DNA of 64,000 nucleotides from Halopiger xanaduensis SH-6 (GTDB lineage Archaea; Halobacteriota; Halobacteria; Halobacteriales; Natrialbaceae): contig NC_015666.1 in NCBI RefSeq assembly GCF_000217715.1, positions 3,174,270-3,238,269 of the forward strand. The letters are read 5' to 3'. The notes beneath the pieces are model-generated. The model had not been told where the DNA came from, did no database searches, and worked only from the letters and a program-made list of their open reading frames with translations. Positions 8,795 through 19,564 of this stretch are shown piece after piece; within the stretch, counting starts at the first letter, position 1, and the number at the start of each line of letters is the position of its first letter. Both the position numbers and the translations under genes were made by a program.

Positions 8795-10837
8795 ATGGCT
8801 GTATTCGACTACGCTCCGGCGATCGCGCTGTTCCCGCTCGTGGCATTCGTCGTCGCGCTCGTCTTCGGCCGGCACATGCCGAAGAAGGGCGCGCTCGCGG
8901 GCATCGCTGCGACGGGCGGTTCGCTCCTGCTCTCGCTCGCGATGCTCGCGGCCGTCGCGGGCGGCGAAACGCACCACGCAACGGTCTACGAGTGGGCGGC
9001 CGGCGACGTGCTGACCAAAGCCGGGTCCAGCAGCCTCGAGGAGATCGTCTTCTCCTTCGGGATCCTGATCGACCCGCTGTCGGCGCTGATGCTGGTCATC
9101 GTCTCGCTCGTGGCCCTGCTGGTCCACGTCTTCAGCCTCGGGTACATGAACGCCGAGGGCGAGACCGGGCTCCCGCGCTACTACGCCGAGCTCGGCCTGT
9201 TCACCTTCAGCATGCTCGCCTTTGTCTACGCGGACAACCTGCTGATGGCGTTCATGTTCTTCGAGCTCGTGGGCCTCTGTTCGTACCTGCTGATCGGGTT
9301 CTGGTTCCGCACGGAATCGGCCCCGTCGGCGGCGAAGAAAGCGTTCCTGGTCACCCGATTTGGCGACTACTTCTTCCTGCTGGGGGTCGTCGCCATCGCG
9401 GCGACCTTCGGCACGGTCGCGTTCGCCGGCGACGAGTCGTTCGTCGTCGCCGCCGAGACGGCCATCGAGGACGGCGGGACGCTGTTCGGCTTCGACGCCC
9501 AGACCTGGGTGACGATCACCGGACTGCTCGTGCTGGGCGGCGTCATCGGTAAGTCCGCCCAGTTCCCGCTGCACACGTGGCTTCCGGACGCGATGGAAGG
9601 TCCGACCACCGTCTCCGCGCTCATCCACGCGGCGACGATGGTCGCGGCCGGCGTCTACCTCGTCGCCCGGATGTTCGGCTACTACGCGCAGTCGCCGACC
9701 GCGCTGGCGATCATCGCCTTCGTCGGCGGCTTCACCGCGCTGTTCGCCGCGACGATGGGCGTCGTCAAGGACGACATCAAGCAGGTGCTGGCGTACTCGA
9801 CGATCAGCCAGTACGGCTACATGATGCTCGGCCTCGGCGTCGGCGGCTACGTCGCCGGAGTCTTCCACCTGATGAACCACGCCTTCTTTAAGGCGCTGCT
9901 CTTCCTCGGCTCCGGCGCCGTCATCGTCCTCATGCACCACGAACAGGACATGTGGAAGATGGGCGGCCTGAAGGACAAGGCCCCCGTCACCTACTACACG
10001 TTCCTCGCCGGCGCGCTCGCGCTCGCGGGGATCGTGCCGTTCTCCGGCTTCTGGTCGAAGGACGAGGTCCTGTTCGACGCCTTGATCGTCGGCCTCGAGC
10101 AGCCGATCATCCTCGCGGCCTACGCGATGGGACTGCTCGCCGTGTTCTTCACCGGGTTCTACACCTTCCGGATGGTCTTCCTGACGTTCCACGGCGACCC
10201 CCGGTCCGAGACGGCCGAGAATCCCCATCCGGTCGGCTGGTCGATCAAGGTACCCCTGATCGTGCTGGGGCTGCTCGCGCTCTTCGCCGGGTTCGCCAAC
10301 CTCGCGCCGGTCGCGAAGCTGGCCGGGATGGACATCACGTTCCTCGAGCACTGGCTCGACGGCGAGTACGGCTACGTCGACGGCCTGACCTACCACCACT
10401 ACCACGAAATGGTGGCCTTCGAGGAGGGCTACATCGGCTCCGAGACGACAACCATGCTGCTGGGAGCGGCCTTGTCGCTCGGGCTGGCGCTCGGCGGCGC
10501 GCTCCTCGCGTACTCGCTGTACGCCGTGCCCGACCCGGACCGCCACACGCAGAAGCTCGGCGGCGCGTACAGCCTGCTGCGCAGCAACTACTACCAGGAC
10601 GAGTTCCAGGTCTGGCTCGCGGAAGGCGTCGCGCTACCGGTGGCTCGAGCCGCCGACCGGTTCGACCAGACCGTCATCGACGGCGTCGTCAACGGCGTCT
10701 CGACGGCGAGCCTGTTCGGCGGGGATCGCGTCAAGCGCATCCAGACCGGTATCGTGACGAACTACGCGGCTCTGCTCGTGGCCGGGTTCATCGGCTTACT
10801 GCTCATCCTCGGCATTAGCGGGGGGTGGTTCCTATGA
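8795..10837 (+). CDS. nuoL: Complex I antiporter-like subunit L (NuoL-like)
   Basis: 680-residue polytopic membrane protein, one of the three Mrp-type proton-pumping subunits. Recognisable features are MFFELVGLCSYLLIGFW, the broken-helix region KSAQFPLHTWLPDAMEGPT, VKDDIKQVLAYSTISQ and the C-terminal extension with GFWSKDEVLF. The length exceeds M and N because of the long C-terminal part containing the lateral helix. The 3' end overlaps nuoM. Confidence 0.95.
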   Translation: MAVFDYAPAIALFPLVAFVVALVFGRHMPKKGALAGIAATGGSLLLSLAMLAAVAGGETHHATVYEWAAGDVLTKAGSSSLEEIVFSFGILIDPLSALMLVIVSLVALLVHVFSLGYMNAEGETGLPRYYAELGLFTFSMLAFVYADNLLMAFMFFELVGLCSYLLIGFWFRTESAPSAAKKAFLVTRFGDYFFLLGVVAIAATFGTVAFAGDESFVVAAETAIEDGGTLFGFDAQTWVTITGLLVLGGVIGKSAQFPLHTWLPDAMEGPTTVSALIHAATMVAAGVYLVARMFGYYAQSPTALAIIAFVGGFTALFAATMGVVKDDIKQVLAYSTISQYGYMMLGLGVGGYVAGVFHLMNHAFFKALLFLGSGAVIVLMHHEQDMWKMGGLKDKAPVTYYTFLAGALALAGIVPFSGFWSKDEVLFDALIVGLEQPIILAAYAMGLLAVFFTGFYTFRMVFLTFHGDPRSETAENPHPVGWSIKVPLIVLGLLALFAGFANLAPVAKLAGMDITFLEHWLDGEYGYVDGLTYHHYHEMVAFEEGYIGSETTTMLLGAALSLGLALGGALLAYSLYAVPDPDRHTQKLGGAYSLLRSNYYQDEFQVWLAEGVALPVARAADRFDQTVIDGVVNGVSTASLFGGDRVKRIQTGIVTNYAALLVAGFIGLLLILGISGGWFL

Positions 10838-12360
10838 TGATCGAAGCACTGATCGCGGTCGCACTGCTCGGCGCGCTCGTCACGTTCGTCGCGCCGAACC
10901 GCATCGCCGGCAAGCTGGCGTTCGCGATCAGCCTCGTGCCGGCGGCGCTCAGCCTGTGGCTGTTCTCGGCCTTCGACGGCAGCGGGAACGCCCTGCTCGA
11001 CGGCGAACTCGCCTTCGAGTCGCAGTACGAGTGGATCCAGCTGGGCGACTACACGATCTCGTGGTTCGTCGGCCTCGACGGGATCAGCCTCCCGCTCGTG
11101 GTGCTGACGACGATCCTCTGCTCGCTTGCAATCTTGAGTTCGTGGACGCCGATCGACGAGCGCGAGTCCCAGTTCTACGGGCTCGTGCTGTTCATCGAGG
11201 CGAACCTCATCGGCGTCTTCGCCGCACTGGACTTCTTCGCCTGGTTCATCTTCTGGGAGGCCGTCCTGATCCCGATGTACCTGCTGATCGGGATCTGGGG
11301 CGGTCCGCGCCGGAAGTACGCGGCGATCAAGTTCTTCGTCTACACGAACGTCGCGTCGCTGCTGATGTTCGGTGCGTTCATCTCGCTCGTCTTCGGCCTG
11401 GGCGACGTCACCAGCTTCGCCCTGCCCGAGATCGCGACGGCCATGCTCGAGGGCGGCCCCGACGGCCTGTTCGGCCTCAGCGGGTCCGCGCTGGCCTCGG
11501 TCGTGTTCGTCGCGATGTTCCTCGGCTTCGCGGTGAAGGTTCCGGTCGTCCCGTTCCACACGTGGCTGCCGGACGCCCACGTCGAGGCGCCGACGCCGGC
11601 GTCGGTGCTGCTGGCGGGCGTCCTGCTGAAGATGGGGACCTACGCCCTGCTCCGGTTCAACTTCACGATGTTCCCGGAGCAGGTCGCCACGTATGCAGTG
11701 CCGATCGCGGCCATCGCGGTGATCAGCGTCATCTACGGCGCGATGCTCGCGCTGGCCCAGACGGACTTGAAGCGGATCGTCGCCTACTCCTCCGTGTCGT
11801 CGATGGGCTACGTCATCCTCGGCCTGATCGCGTACACGCAGTTCGGGGTCGGCGGCGCGACCTTCCAGATGGTGAGCCACGGTCTCATCTCGGGGCTGAT
11901 GTTCATGGCGGTCGGCGTCATCTACAACGCGACTCACACCCGGATGGTCACGGACATGTCCGGGCTGGCCGATCGGATGCCGATCGCGGTCGGCATCCTG
12001 ATCGCCGGCGCCTTCGGCTACATGGGGCTGCCGCTGATGAGCGGCTTCTACGGCGAGTTCACCATCTTCTTCGGCGCGTTCCAGTCCGAACAACTCGCCT
12101 ACGCGCCCCTCTTTACGGCGGCGGCGATGTTCGGCATCGTCATCGTCGCGGGCTACCTGCTGTTCGCGCTGCAGCGAACCGTCTTCGGCCCGTACCGGCT
12201 GGAAACCGACTACGACCTCGGCCGCGCGCCGCTGCACGACGTCGCCCCGATGTTCGTGCTGCTGGGACTCATCATCCTGCTGGGCGTGGCTCCCGACCTG
12301 ATCTTCGAGATGATTACCGACGCAGTCGATCCGATCTTAGAGACCGGAGGTGAGCTGTAA
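10834..12360 (+). CDS. nuoM: Complex I antiporter-like subunit M (NuoM-like)
   Basis: 508 residues, antiporter-like proton-pumping subunit. Motifs are FIFWEAVLIPMYLLIG with the key helix Glu, KVPVVPFHTWLPDAHVEAPT, and AQTDLKRIVAYSSVSSMG. The preferred start is the ATG at 10834, which overlaps the nuoL TGA; a second ATG follows directly at 10837 and a GTG lies at 10825. The stop TAA shares its last base with the nuoN start. Confidence 0.95.
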   Translation: MMIEALIAVALLGALVTFVAPNRIAGKLAFAISLVPAALSLWLFSAFDGSGNALLDGELAFESQYEWIQLGDYTISWFVGLDGISLPLVVLTTILCSLAILSSWTPIDERESQFYGLVLFIEANLIGVFAALDFFAWFIFWEAVLIPMYLLIGIWGGPRRKYAAIKFFVYTNVASLLMFGAFISLVFGLGDVTSFALPEIATAMLEGGPDGLFGLSGSALASVVFVAMFLGFAVKVPVVPFHTWLPDAHVEAPTPASVLLAGVLLKMGTYALLRFNFTMFPEQVATYAVPIAAIAVISVIYGAMLALAQTDLKRIVAYSSVSSMGYVILGLIAYTQFGVGGATFQMVSHGLISGLMFMAVGVIYNATHTRMVTDMSGLADRMPIAVGILIAGAFGYMGLPLMSGFYGEFTIFFGAFQSEQLAYAPLFTAAAMFGIVIVAGYLLFALQRTVFGPYRLETDYDLGRAPLHDVAPMFVLLGLIILLGVAPDLIFEMITDAVDPILETGGEL

Positions 12361-13889
12361 TGGCGGTGGAACTGCCCGCGTGGGCCGGCCTCGCGCCCGT
12401 GCTGATCATGGCCGCGACGGCCGTCGCGCTGTTCCTCGTCGACAGCATCTCGCCGCGGTCGACGAACCGCGCCCTGCTGTCCGGGACCGCCGCCACCGGC
12501 GCGCTGGCCTCGCTGGCCGCCGCCGTCTGGTTCATCACCGCCGGCGTCGGCACCCCCGGCATGGAGGGCGGCCACGGCGTCATCGAACTGTTCGACGGCC
12601 AGTTCGTCGTCGACCAGCTGGCGCTGTACTTCATGATCGTCGTCGCGGTCGTCACCGCCCTGGTGTCGGTCGCGAGCTACGACTACATGCGGGATCACGC
12701 CTACCAGGCCGAGTACTACTCGCTGGTCATCCTCGCGGCGACCGGCATGTCGACGATGGCGGCCGCCAACAGCCTCGTGACGATCTTCATCGCGCTCGAG
12801 CTCTCGAGCCTGCCGTCGTACGCCCTGGTGTCGATCCTGAAGGACAATCGCGGCAGCGTCGAAGCCGGCCTGAAGTACTTCCTGATCGGCGCGCTCTCCT
12901 CGGCCGTGTTCGTCTACGGCATCTCGCTGGTCTACGGCGCGACCGGCGTCATGCAACTGGACGCCATCGCCGCGGCGCTCGAGGAGAGCACCGCTGTCGG
13001 CGGCGAGTTCGCCTACGACGGACTGCTCGGGTTGGGAATCCTGATGCTGCTGGGCGGGTTCGCGTTCAAGACCGCCAGCGTCCCGTTCCACTTCTGGGCG
13101 CCGGAGGCCTACGAGGGCGCGCCCGCGCCGATCTCGGCGTTCCTCTCGTCGGCCTCGAAGGCGGCCGGCTTCGTGATCACGTTCCGCGTGTTCACGACGG
13201 CGTTCCCGCTGGACGTGACGAGCGACCTCGTCGGCGTCGACTGGACGCTCGCGTTCGTCATCCTCGCGATCGTCACGATGACGCTCGGGAACTTCGCGGC
13301 CGCAACCCAGCGCAACGTCAAGCGGATGCTCGCGTACTCCTCGATCGGCCACGCGGGCTACGCGCTGATCGGCCTCGCGGGCCTGTCGGCCGACGGCGGC
13401 GAGCTCGTGATGGGTGCGGCGATGATGCACCTGCTGGTCTACGGCTTCATGAACACCGGCGCGTTCCTGTTCGTCGCCCTGGCGGAGTACTGGGGCGTCG
13501 GCCGGACCTTCGAGGACTACAACGGCCTCTCGAACCAGGCGCCGGTCGCCTGCGCGGCCCTGGCGATCTTCATGTTCAGCCTGGCCGGCATCCCGCCGTT
13601 CGGCGGCTTCTGGAGCAAGTACTTCCTGTTCACCGCGGCGCTCGACGCCGGACTGGTGATCGTCGCCGCCGCGCTGGTGATCAACAGCGCGCTGTCGCTG
13701 TACTACTACTCGCGGCTGGTCAAGGCCGTCTGGATCGAGGACCCGGTCCTCGAGCGCGACGCGCTGGCCCAGCCGACCGGGCTGTACGCCGCGATCGTCT
13801 TCGCGGCCGTGATGACCGCGCTGCTGCTGCCCGGCTTCGGACCGATCGTCGATGCGGCGGTCGACGCGGCGGCTGCGGTCGTCGCCTGA
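12360..13889 (+). CDS. nuoN: Complex I antiporter-like subunit N (NuoN-like)
   Basis: 509 residues, the third antiporter-like subunit and the last gene of the operon. It shows IALELSSLPSYALVS with the helix Glu, KTASVPFHFWAPEAYEGAP, and QRNVKRMLAYSSIGHAGYAL. The ATG overlaps the nuoM stop by one base. No gene for subunits E, F or G lies after it, so this complex appears to lack the NADH dehydrogenase module. Confidence 0.95.
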   Translation: MAVELPAWAGLAPVLIMAATAVALFLVDSISPRSTNRALLSGTAATGALASLAAAVWFITAGVGTPGMEGGHGVIELFDGQFVVDQLALYFMIVVAVVTALVSVASYDYMRDHAYQAEYYSLVILAATGMSTMAAANSLVTIFIALELSSLPSYALVSILKDNRGSVEAGLKYFLIGALSSAVFVYGISLVYGATGVMQLDAIAAALEESTAVGGEFAYDGLLGLGILMLLGGFAFKTASVPFHFWAPEAYEGAPAPISAFLSSASKAAGFVITFRVFTTAFPLDVTSDLVGVDWTLAFVILAIVTMTLGNFAAATQRNVKRMLAYSSIGHAGYALIGLAGLSADGGELVMGAAMMHLLVYGFMNTGAFLFVALAEYWGVGRTFEDYNGLSNQAPVACAALAIFMFSLAGIPPFGGFWSKYFLFTAALDAGLVIVAAALVINSALSLYYYSRLVKAVWIEDPVLERDALAQPTGLYAAIVFAAVMTALLLPGFGPIVDAAVDAAAAVVA

Positions 13890-14035
13890 TCGGCCGACCG
13901 TCGACCGCTGGACCGCCGACCGGCACTCGAGTGGTCGACGCCGATTTCGGCCGACAGGTCGGATAAGCGGTAATTTCTCGCTCTCGTTCTTACTCCCGCG
14001 CTCGCTTTCGCTCTCGTTCGTCGTTCAACCCGGTA

Positions 14036-14042
14036 GTTTTTA
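14036..14042 (+). promoter_or_regulatory. TATA box for the TrkA-N/DHH gene
   Basis: GTTTTTA is centred 30 bp before the ATG at 14069. The 178-bp gap after nuoN otherwise holds only a pyrimidine-rich CTCGTT-type stretch at about 13977-14030. Confidence 0.55.
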
Positions 14043-14068
14043 CCGCTCGGAGTCGCAACCGGCGACAC

Positions 14069-15544
14069 ATGGTTTTCCGGCTCGTGCTCGGCTGTGGCGC
14101 CGTCGGTCGCCAGGTCGCGGAGCGGTTGGCCGAGCGCAGCGACGGGCGCCTGCTCGTCGTGACGAGCGACGAGGCCGTCGTCGAGACGCTCCGCGACGAG
14201 AGCATCCCGGCGCGCCACGCCGACCCGAGCGATCCGGAGACGCTCGCGAACGTCGAGCAGCCGGACGTCGTCTTCGTCGGCGGCGACCGCACCGACGTCA
14301 ACCGCAGCGCCCTCGAGAACGCCCGCGGCCGATTTCCGGGCGCCTCGATCGTCGCCTCGCTGGGCGGGAACCCGACGCTGTCCGACCGCCAGACGTTCAG
14401 CGCGCTCGCCGACCACGCCGTCGACGCCGACGGCGCGATCGTCGAACGGGTGATCGACGAGACCGCGAGCCGCTCGGCCGAAGCCGCGATCGGGCTGCGC
14501 CAGGAACTGGCGACGATCGACGGCCCGCTCGCGGTCGTCACCCACGACAATCCGGACCCCGACGCGATCGCGAGCGCCGTCGCGCTCGTCGACATCGCCG
14601 AATCGGTCGGCCTCGAGGCCGAAGCCTGTTACTTCGGCGAGATCTCCCACCAGGAGAACCGGGCGATGGTCAACCTGCTCGACCTCGATCTGCGGAACCT
14701 GAGCCCCGAGGACTCGCTCGAGGAGTACGGGGCGTTCGCGCTGGTCGACCACTCCCGGCCCGGCGTCAACGACGGGCTGCCGGAGAGTCTCGACGTCGAC
14801 ATCGTCATCGACCACCATCCGCCCCGCGGTCCCGTTCCCGGTTCGTTCGTCGAACTGCGGGAGGAGGCCGGCGCGACCAGCACCGTGCTCGCGGAGTACG
14901 TCGACCGGTTCAACATCGGCTTCGATCGCGCGACGGCGACGGCGCTGCTGTACGGGATTCGGGTCGACACGAACGACTTCACGCGGGAGGTCGCGCCGGC
15001 GGACTTCCGGGCCGCGTCGATCCTCTGGCCCCACGCCGACGTCTCCTTGCTCCAGCAGATCGAGCAGCCGACGATCGAGGGCGACACCTTGGAGACGATC
15101 GCCCGGGCGATCAAGAACCGAGAACAGCGGGATTCGGTCGCCGTCGCGAGCGTCGGCCGGATCAGCAACCGGGACGCCCTCCCGCAGGCGGCCGACCAGC
15201 TGCTCGCGATGGAGGGCGTCGAGACGACCCTCGTCTTCGGCTTCCGCGACGAGATGGCGTACCTGTCGGCCCGCTCGCGGGCCAACGACGTCGACCTCGG
15301 CGAGACGCTCCGGGACGCCTTCGAGCGCATCGGCAGCGCCGGCGGCCACGCCGACATGGCTGGCGCCCAACTCGAGATCGGCATCCTCGCGAGCGCGGAC
15401 GACGAGGACGAGGTCGAGTCGATCGTCAGCGTCGTCGAGGAAGTGATCACCAAACGGTTCTTCGAGGCGATCCAGTCCCGACCCGGCACGTCGGTCGGCA
15501 CCTATACGCAGACCAGCGAGTGGTTGTTTACGCTCGAAGAGTGA
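14069..15544 (+). CDS. TrkA-N domain/DHH phosphoesterase fusion
   Basis: 491 residues. Residues 1 to about 120 form a Rossmann TrkA-N (RCK) domain beginning LVLGCGAVGRQVAERL. Residues from about 150 form a DHH phosphoesterase with motif I VTHDNPDPDAIAS (metal ligands around residues 159-165), motif II VDHSRPG and the name-giving IDHHPPRG. The DHHA1 nucleotide-binding end carries GSAGGHADMAGAQ. The DHH/DHHA1 part resembles NrnA-type oligoribonuclease/pAp phosphatases; the RCK domain suggests gating by a dinucleotide. The substrate is unknown, with nanoRNA or a cyclic-dinucleotide product as candidates. The start is supported by a TATA box 30 bp upstream. Confidence 0.85.
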   Translation: MVFRLVLGCGAVGRQVAERLAERSDGRLLVVTSDEAVVETLRDESIPARHADPSDPETLANVEQPDVVFVGGDRTDVNRSALENARGRFPGASIVASLGGNPTLSDRQTFSALADHAVDADGAIVERVIDETASRSAEAAIGLRQELATIDGPLAVVTHDNPDPDAIASAVALVDIAESVGLEAEACYFGEISHQENRAMVNLLDLDLRNLSPEDSLEEYGAFALVDHSRPGVNDGLPESLDVDIVIDHHPPRGPVPGSFVELREEAGATSTVLAEYVDRFNIGFDRATATALLYGIRVDTNDFTREVAPADFRAASILWPHADVSLLQQIEQPTIEGDTLETIARAIKNREQRDSVAVASVGRISNRDALPQAADQLLAMEGVETTLVFGFRDEMAYLSARSRANDVDLGETLRDAFERIGSAGGHADMAGAQLEIGILASADDEDEVESIVSVVEEVITKRFFEAIQSRPGTSVGTYTQTSEWLFTLEE

Positions 15545-15619
15545 CGCTGTGTTCCCCTCCAAAGCGGGGAGGAACGCGCCGGCAGAGCGCTCAAGGGCGT
15601 CGGCGAAGAACGATCGCCT

Positions 15620-15745
15620 ATGACGTCCCGCGAGTCGTGTCCCCACTGCGGCGCGGACGACGTCTGGCTCGAGGAACGGGCGACGTTCATCCAGTTCGGC
15701 TGTCGCGCCTGCGACCACTACTGGAAGCAGGAGAAAGCGACCTGA
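15620..15745 (+). CDS. 41-residue zinc-finger protein
   Basis: Very short protein with two Cys pairs: C7-x2-C10 (CPHCG) and C28-x2-C31 (CRAC), spaced by 17 residues that include WLEERATF, followed by DHYWKQEK. This is a one-knuckle-pair zinc ribbon, and small two-CxxC proteins of this type are common and conserved in haloarchaea. The start ATG is 75 nt after the preceding gene, and the codon use and third-position GC match real genes. Function is unknown; a regulatory or RNA-binding role is plausible but not shown. The spacing CPxCG...CxxC makes a chance ORF unlikely. Confidence 0.8.
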   Translation: MTSRESCPHCGADDVWLEERATFIQFGCRACDHYWKQEKAT

Positions 15746-15835
15746 CCGGCGGAAGTCGGCGTTCGAGCATCGGCGAGCGAACGAAACCCGCTCTCGAAGA
15801 CAGTTCTTTTGCGCGCGGCCCCGTTACGGTCGGCT

Positions 15836-16651
15836 ATGGAGGAGATACTGTCGGATCGGAGAAAACCACAGGTCGAGGAGTACATGACTCGCGACGTGGT
15901 GACGGTCTCCCCGGACGCGACGGTCGGCGACGTCGCGTCCCGAATCGCCGAGAGCGAGGCCCACAGCGGCTTTCCCGTCTGCGAGCGGCGCCGCGTCGAG
16001 GGGTTCGTCAGCGCCAGCGACCTCCTGCTCGCCGATCCGGACGAGCCCATCTTCAAGGTGATGACGACGGACCTGCTCGTCGCCCACCCCGAGATGAAAG
16101 TCACCGACGCGGCGCGGGTCATCCTCCGATCGGGTATCCAGAAGCTCCCCGTCGTCGACGACGCGGGGAACCTCGTCGGCATCATCTCCAACGCCGACGT
16201 CATCCGGAGCCAGATCGAGCGGGCGACCCCCGAGAAGGTCGGCAAACTGATGCGCACCCTGGAGCAGATCCACGACGTCGAACTCGAGCAGGAACGGCGC
16301 ACCGTCCCGCTGGCGGATCTCACGCCGACGCAGGGCCGGGTATACGCCGACGAACTCGAGGGGCGCCGGTACGAACTCGAGCGCGGGCTGGCCGAGCCGC
16401 TGGTGGTCATCGACAACGCCGGCACGCTGTTGCTCGCGGACGGCCACCACCGCGTCCTTGCGGCGGATCGGCTCGGGATCGACGAGATGGACGCCTACGT
16501 CATCGTGATCGACCGCGAGGACGGCGTCGACCTCGGGATGGCCCGCACCGCCGAAAAGGAGGACTTAGAGCGGATCGACGACATCGAGGTCGTCGACTAC
16601 GCGCGCCATCCGCTGGTCCAGACGACGAAGCGACTGCAGTCCGACGAGTAG
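15836..16651 (+). CDS. CBS-pair protein with ParB-like domain
   Basis: 271 residues from the ATG at 15836; a TTG nine codons upstream is less likely because a T-rich promoter-like element (CAGTTCTTTT) lies just before it. Residues about 10-130 form two CBS domains (YMTRDVVTVSPDATVGDVA, then VMTTDLLVAHPEMKVTDAA and QKLPVVDDAGNLVGIIS), which normally bind adenine nucleotides. Residues about 155-245 form a ParB/Srx-type fold with PLADLTPTQGRV and ADGHHRVLAADRLG, the signature of ParB-like nuclease/CTPase domains. No helix-turn-helix of a true ParB follows, so this is not a partition protein in the usual sense. Likely a nucleotide-sensing regulator (inference). Confidence 0.85.
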   Translation: MEEILSDRRKPQVEEYMTRDVVTVSPDATVGDVASRIAESEAHSGFPVCERRRVEGFVSASDLLLADPDEPIFKVMTTDLLVAHPEMKVTDAARVILRSGIQKLPVVDDAGNLVGIISNADVIRSQIERATPEKVGKLMRTLEQIHDVELEQERRTVPLADLTPTQGRVYADELEGRRYELERGLAEPLVVIDNAGTLLLADGHHRVLAADRLGIDEMDAYVIVIDREDGVDLGMARTAEKEDLERIDDIEVVDYARHPLVQTTKRLQSDE

Positions 16652-16762
16652 GTCGCGTCCTTCCTTGGTACTCCTCGCTGTCGTCCGACGCTCGTCAGCA
16701 GTTGCCCGACTATCTTCAAAACCGCCCGACTCGAGCCGGATCGCATCGAGAATCGGGGGAAC

Positions 16763-16769
16763 GTTTATC
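16763..16769 (+). promoter_or_regulatory. TATA box for acs
   Basis: GTTTATC is centred about 30 bp before the ATG at 16797. This spacing favours that ATG over the in-frame ATG at 16776 and earlier codons. Confidence 0.6.
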
Positions 16770-16796
16770 CCGGTTATGCCCGATGGTTCCGGTATC

Positions 16797-18788
<1,992 letters not shown>

Positions 18789-18902
18789 CGCATCGGCGAA
18801 CCGGCACATCCACTCTCTTTTCGACTGACCGGTACCGTCTCGAATTGCCCGACACCGTTTCCCGCTCAGTCCGCGTAGTCTTCGCTCGGGGGACAGGATG
18901 CG

Positions 18903-19505
18903 ATGAGTATCACAGTCAACGTCGAAGGGAATCAGAATATCAGGGTGGCCGAGCAACTCGTCGGAACGGCCCCGTCGAATCAGGTCGAATTCGCCGCCGA
19001 AGGGACGATCACGGTGACGCCGGCGCTGCTGGAGCGGTTCGAGGGCGCATCCCTGCAACCGGCCGAACTCGAACTTGCGGTTGCGGACTCGGAAACCGTC
19101 GTCGTCGACCTCTCGGGGGCGGCATCGCTTTACCTCGAGACGGTCGACGTCGGCGTCGAAACGCCGGGTACCGGCGATCTTTCTCCGGGGACGGACGCGA
19201 TCGGTTCGTCGACGAACGGCGGCACCGAGACGAGCGACACGCAACCCGGCGCGATCGCGTTCACCGTCGAGGGGACGATCGCAGACGTTCCACCGGCGAC
19301 GCTCGAGTCGCTCGCCGACGCGTCTTCGGGACCGACGATCGCGACGGTCACGTTCGCGGTCGAGGAACCGACCAGAAGCGACGGCGGCTCGGAGGCGGAC
19401 GTCCTCCTCGAGATAGACCTGCTCGGATACGGGCTTGCCGTGTACCGGGACGGACGGATCGATGTCGGTAGGGGCGGGCTTGCGGACGACGTCGGACTCC
19501 TTTGA
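18903..19505 (+). CDS. Unknown protein with two internal repeats
   Basis: 200 residues, not recognised. It contains two related units, residues about 28-85 and 118-188. Both open with a hydrophobic-Phe-x-x-EGTI pattern (VEFAAEGTI and IAFTVEGTI), then a Pro-rich turn and LE(R/S), and both end in a hydrophobic strand plus VDVG or IDVG. A Gly/Thr/Ser linker (residues 86-115) joins them. The pattern of alternating hydrophobic residues suggests beta-rich domains. No signal peptide, membrane helix or Cys is present. A purine-rich GGGGGACAGG lies about 10 nt before the ATG and may be a ribosome-binding site. It lies 114 bp after acs. Confidence 0.7.
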   Translation: MSITVNVEGNQNIRVAEQLVGTAPSNQVEFAAEGTITVTPALLERFEGASLQPAELELAVADSETVVVDLSGAASLYLETVDVGVETPGTGDLSPGTDAIGSSTNGGTETSDTQPGAIAFTVEGTIADVPPATLESLADASSGPTIATVTFAVEEPTRSDGGSEADVLLEIDLLGYGLAVYRDGRIDVGRGGLADDVGLL

Positions 19506-19564
19506 TCCACTACTGCGTCGTTCCGGCCGTCCGAACTCGAGTCGGACTCGGATTCAGATTCGAC

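Noticed and set aside
8162-10546. Long minus-strand open frame antisense to nuoJ2-nuoL (794 codons)
   Set aside because: Arg/Asp/Glu/His/Gln-rich low-complexity translation typical of the antisense of GC-rich genes; the plus strand encodes clear NuoK and NuoL.
10762-13430. Two long minus-strand frames antisense to nuoM and nuoN
   Set aside because: Same shadow composition, no domain pattern; the plus-strand genes are unambiguous.
15549-15575. CCTCC-loop-GGAGG hairpin before the zinc-finger gene, resembling IS200/IS605 ends
   Set aside because: Stem only 5 bp, no transposase or matching left end nearby; treated as coincidence or a weak terminator.
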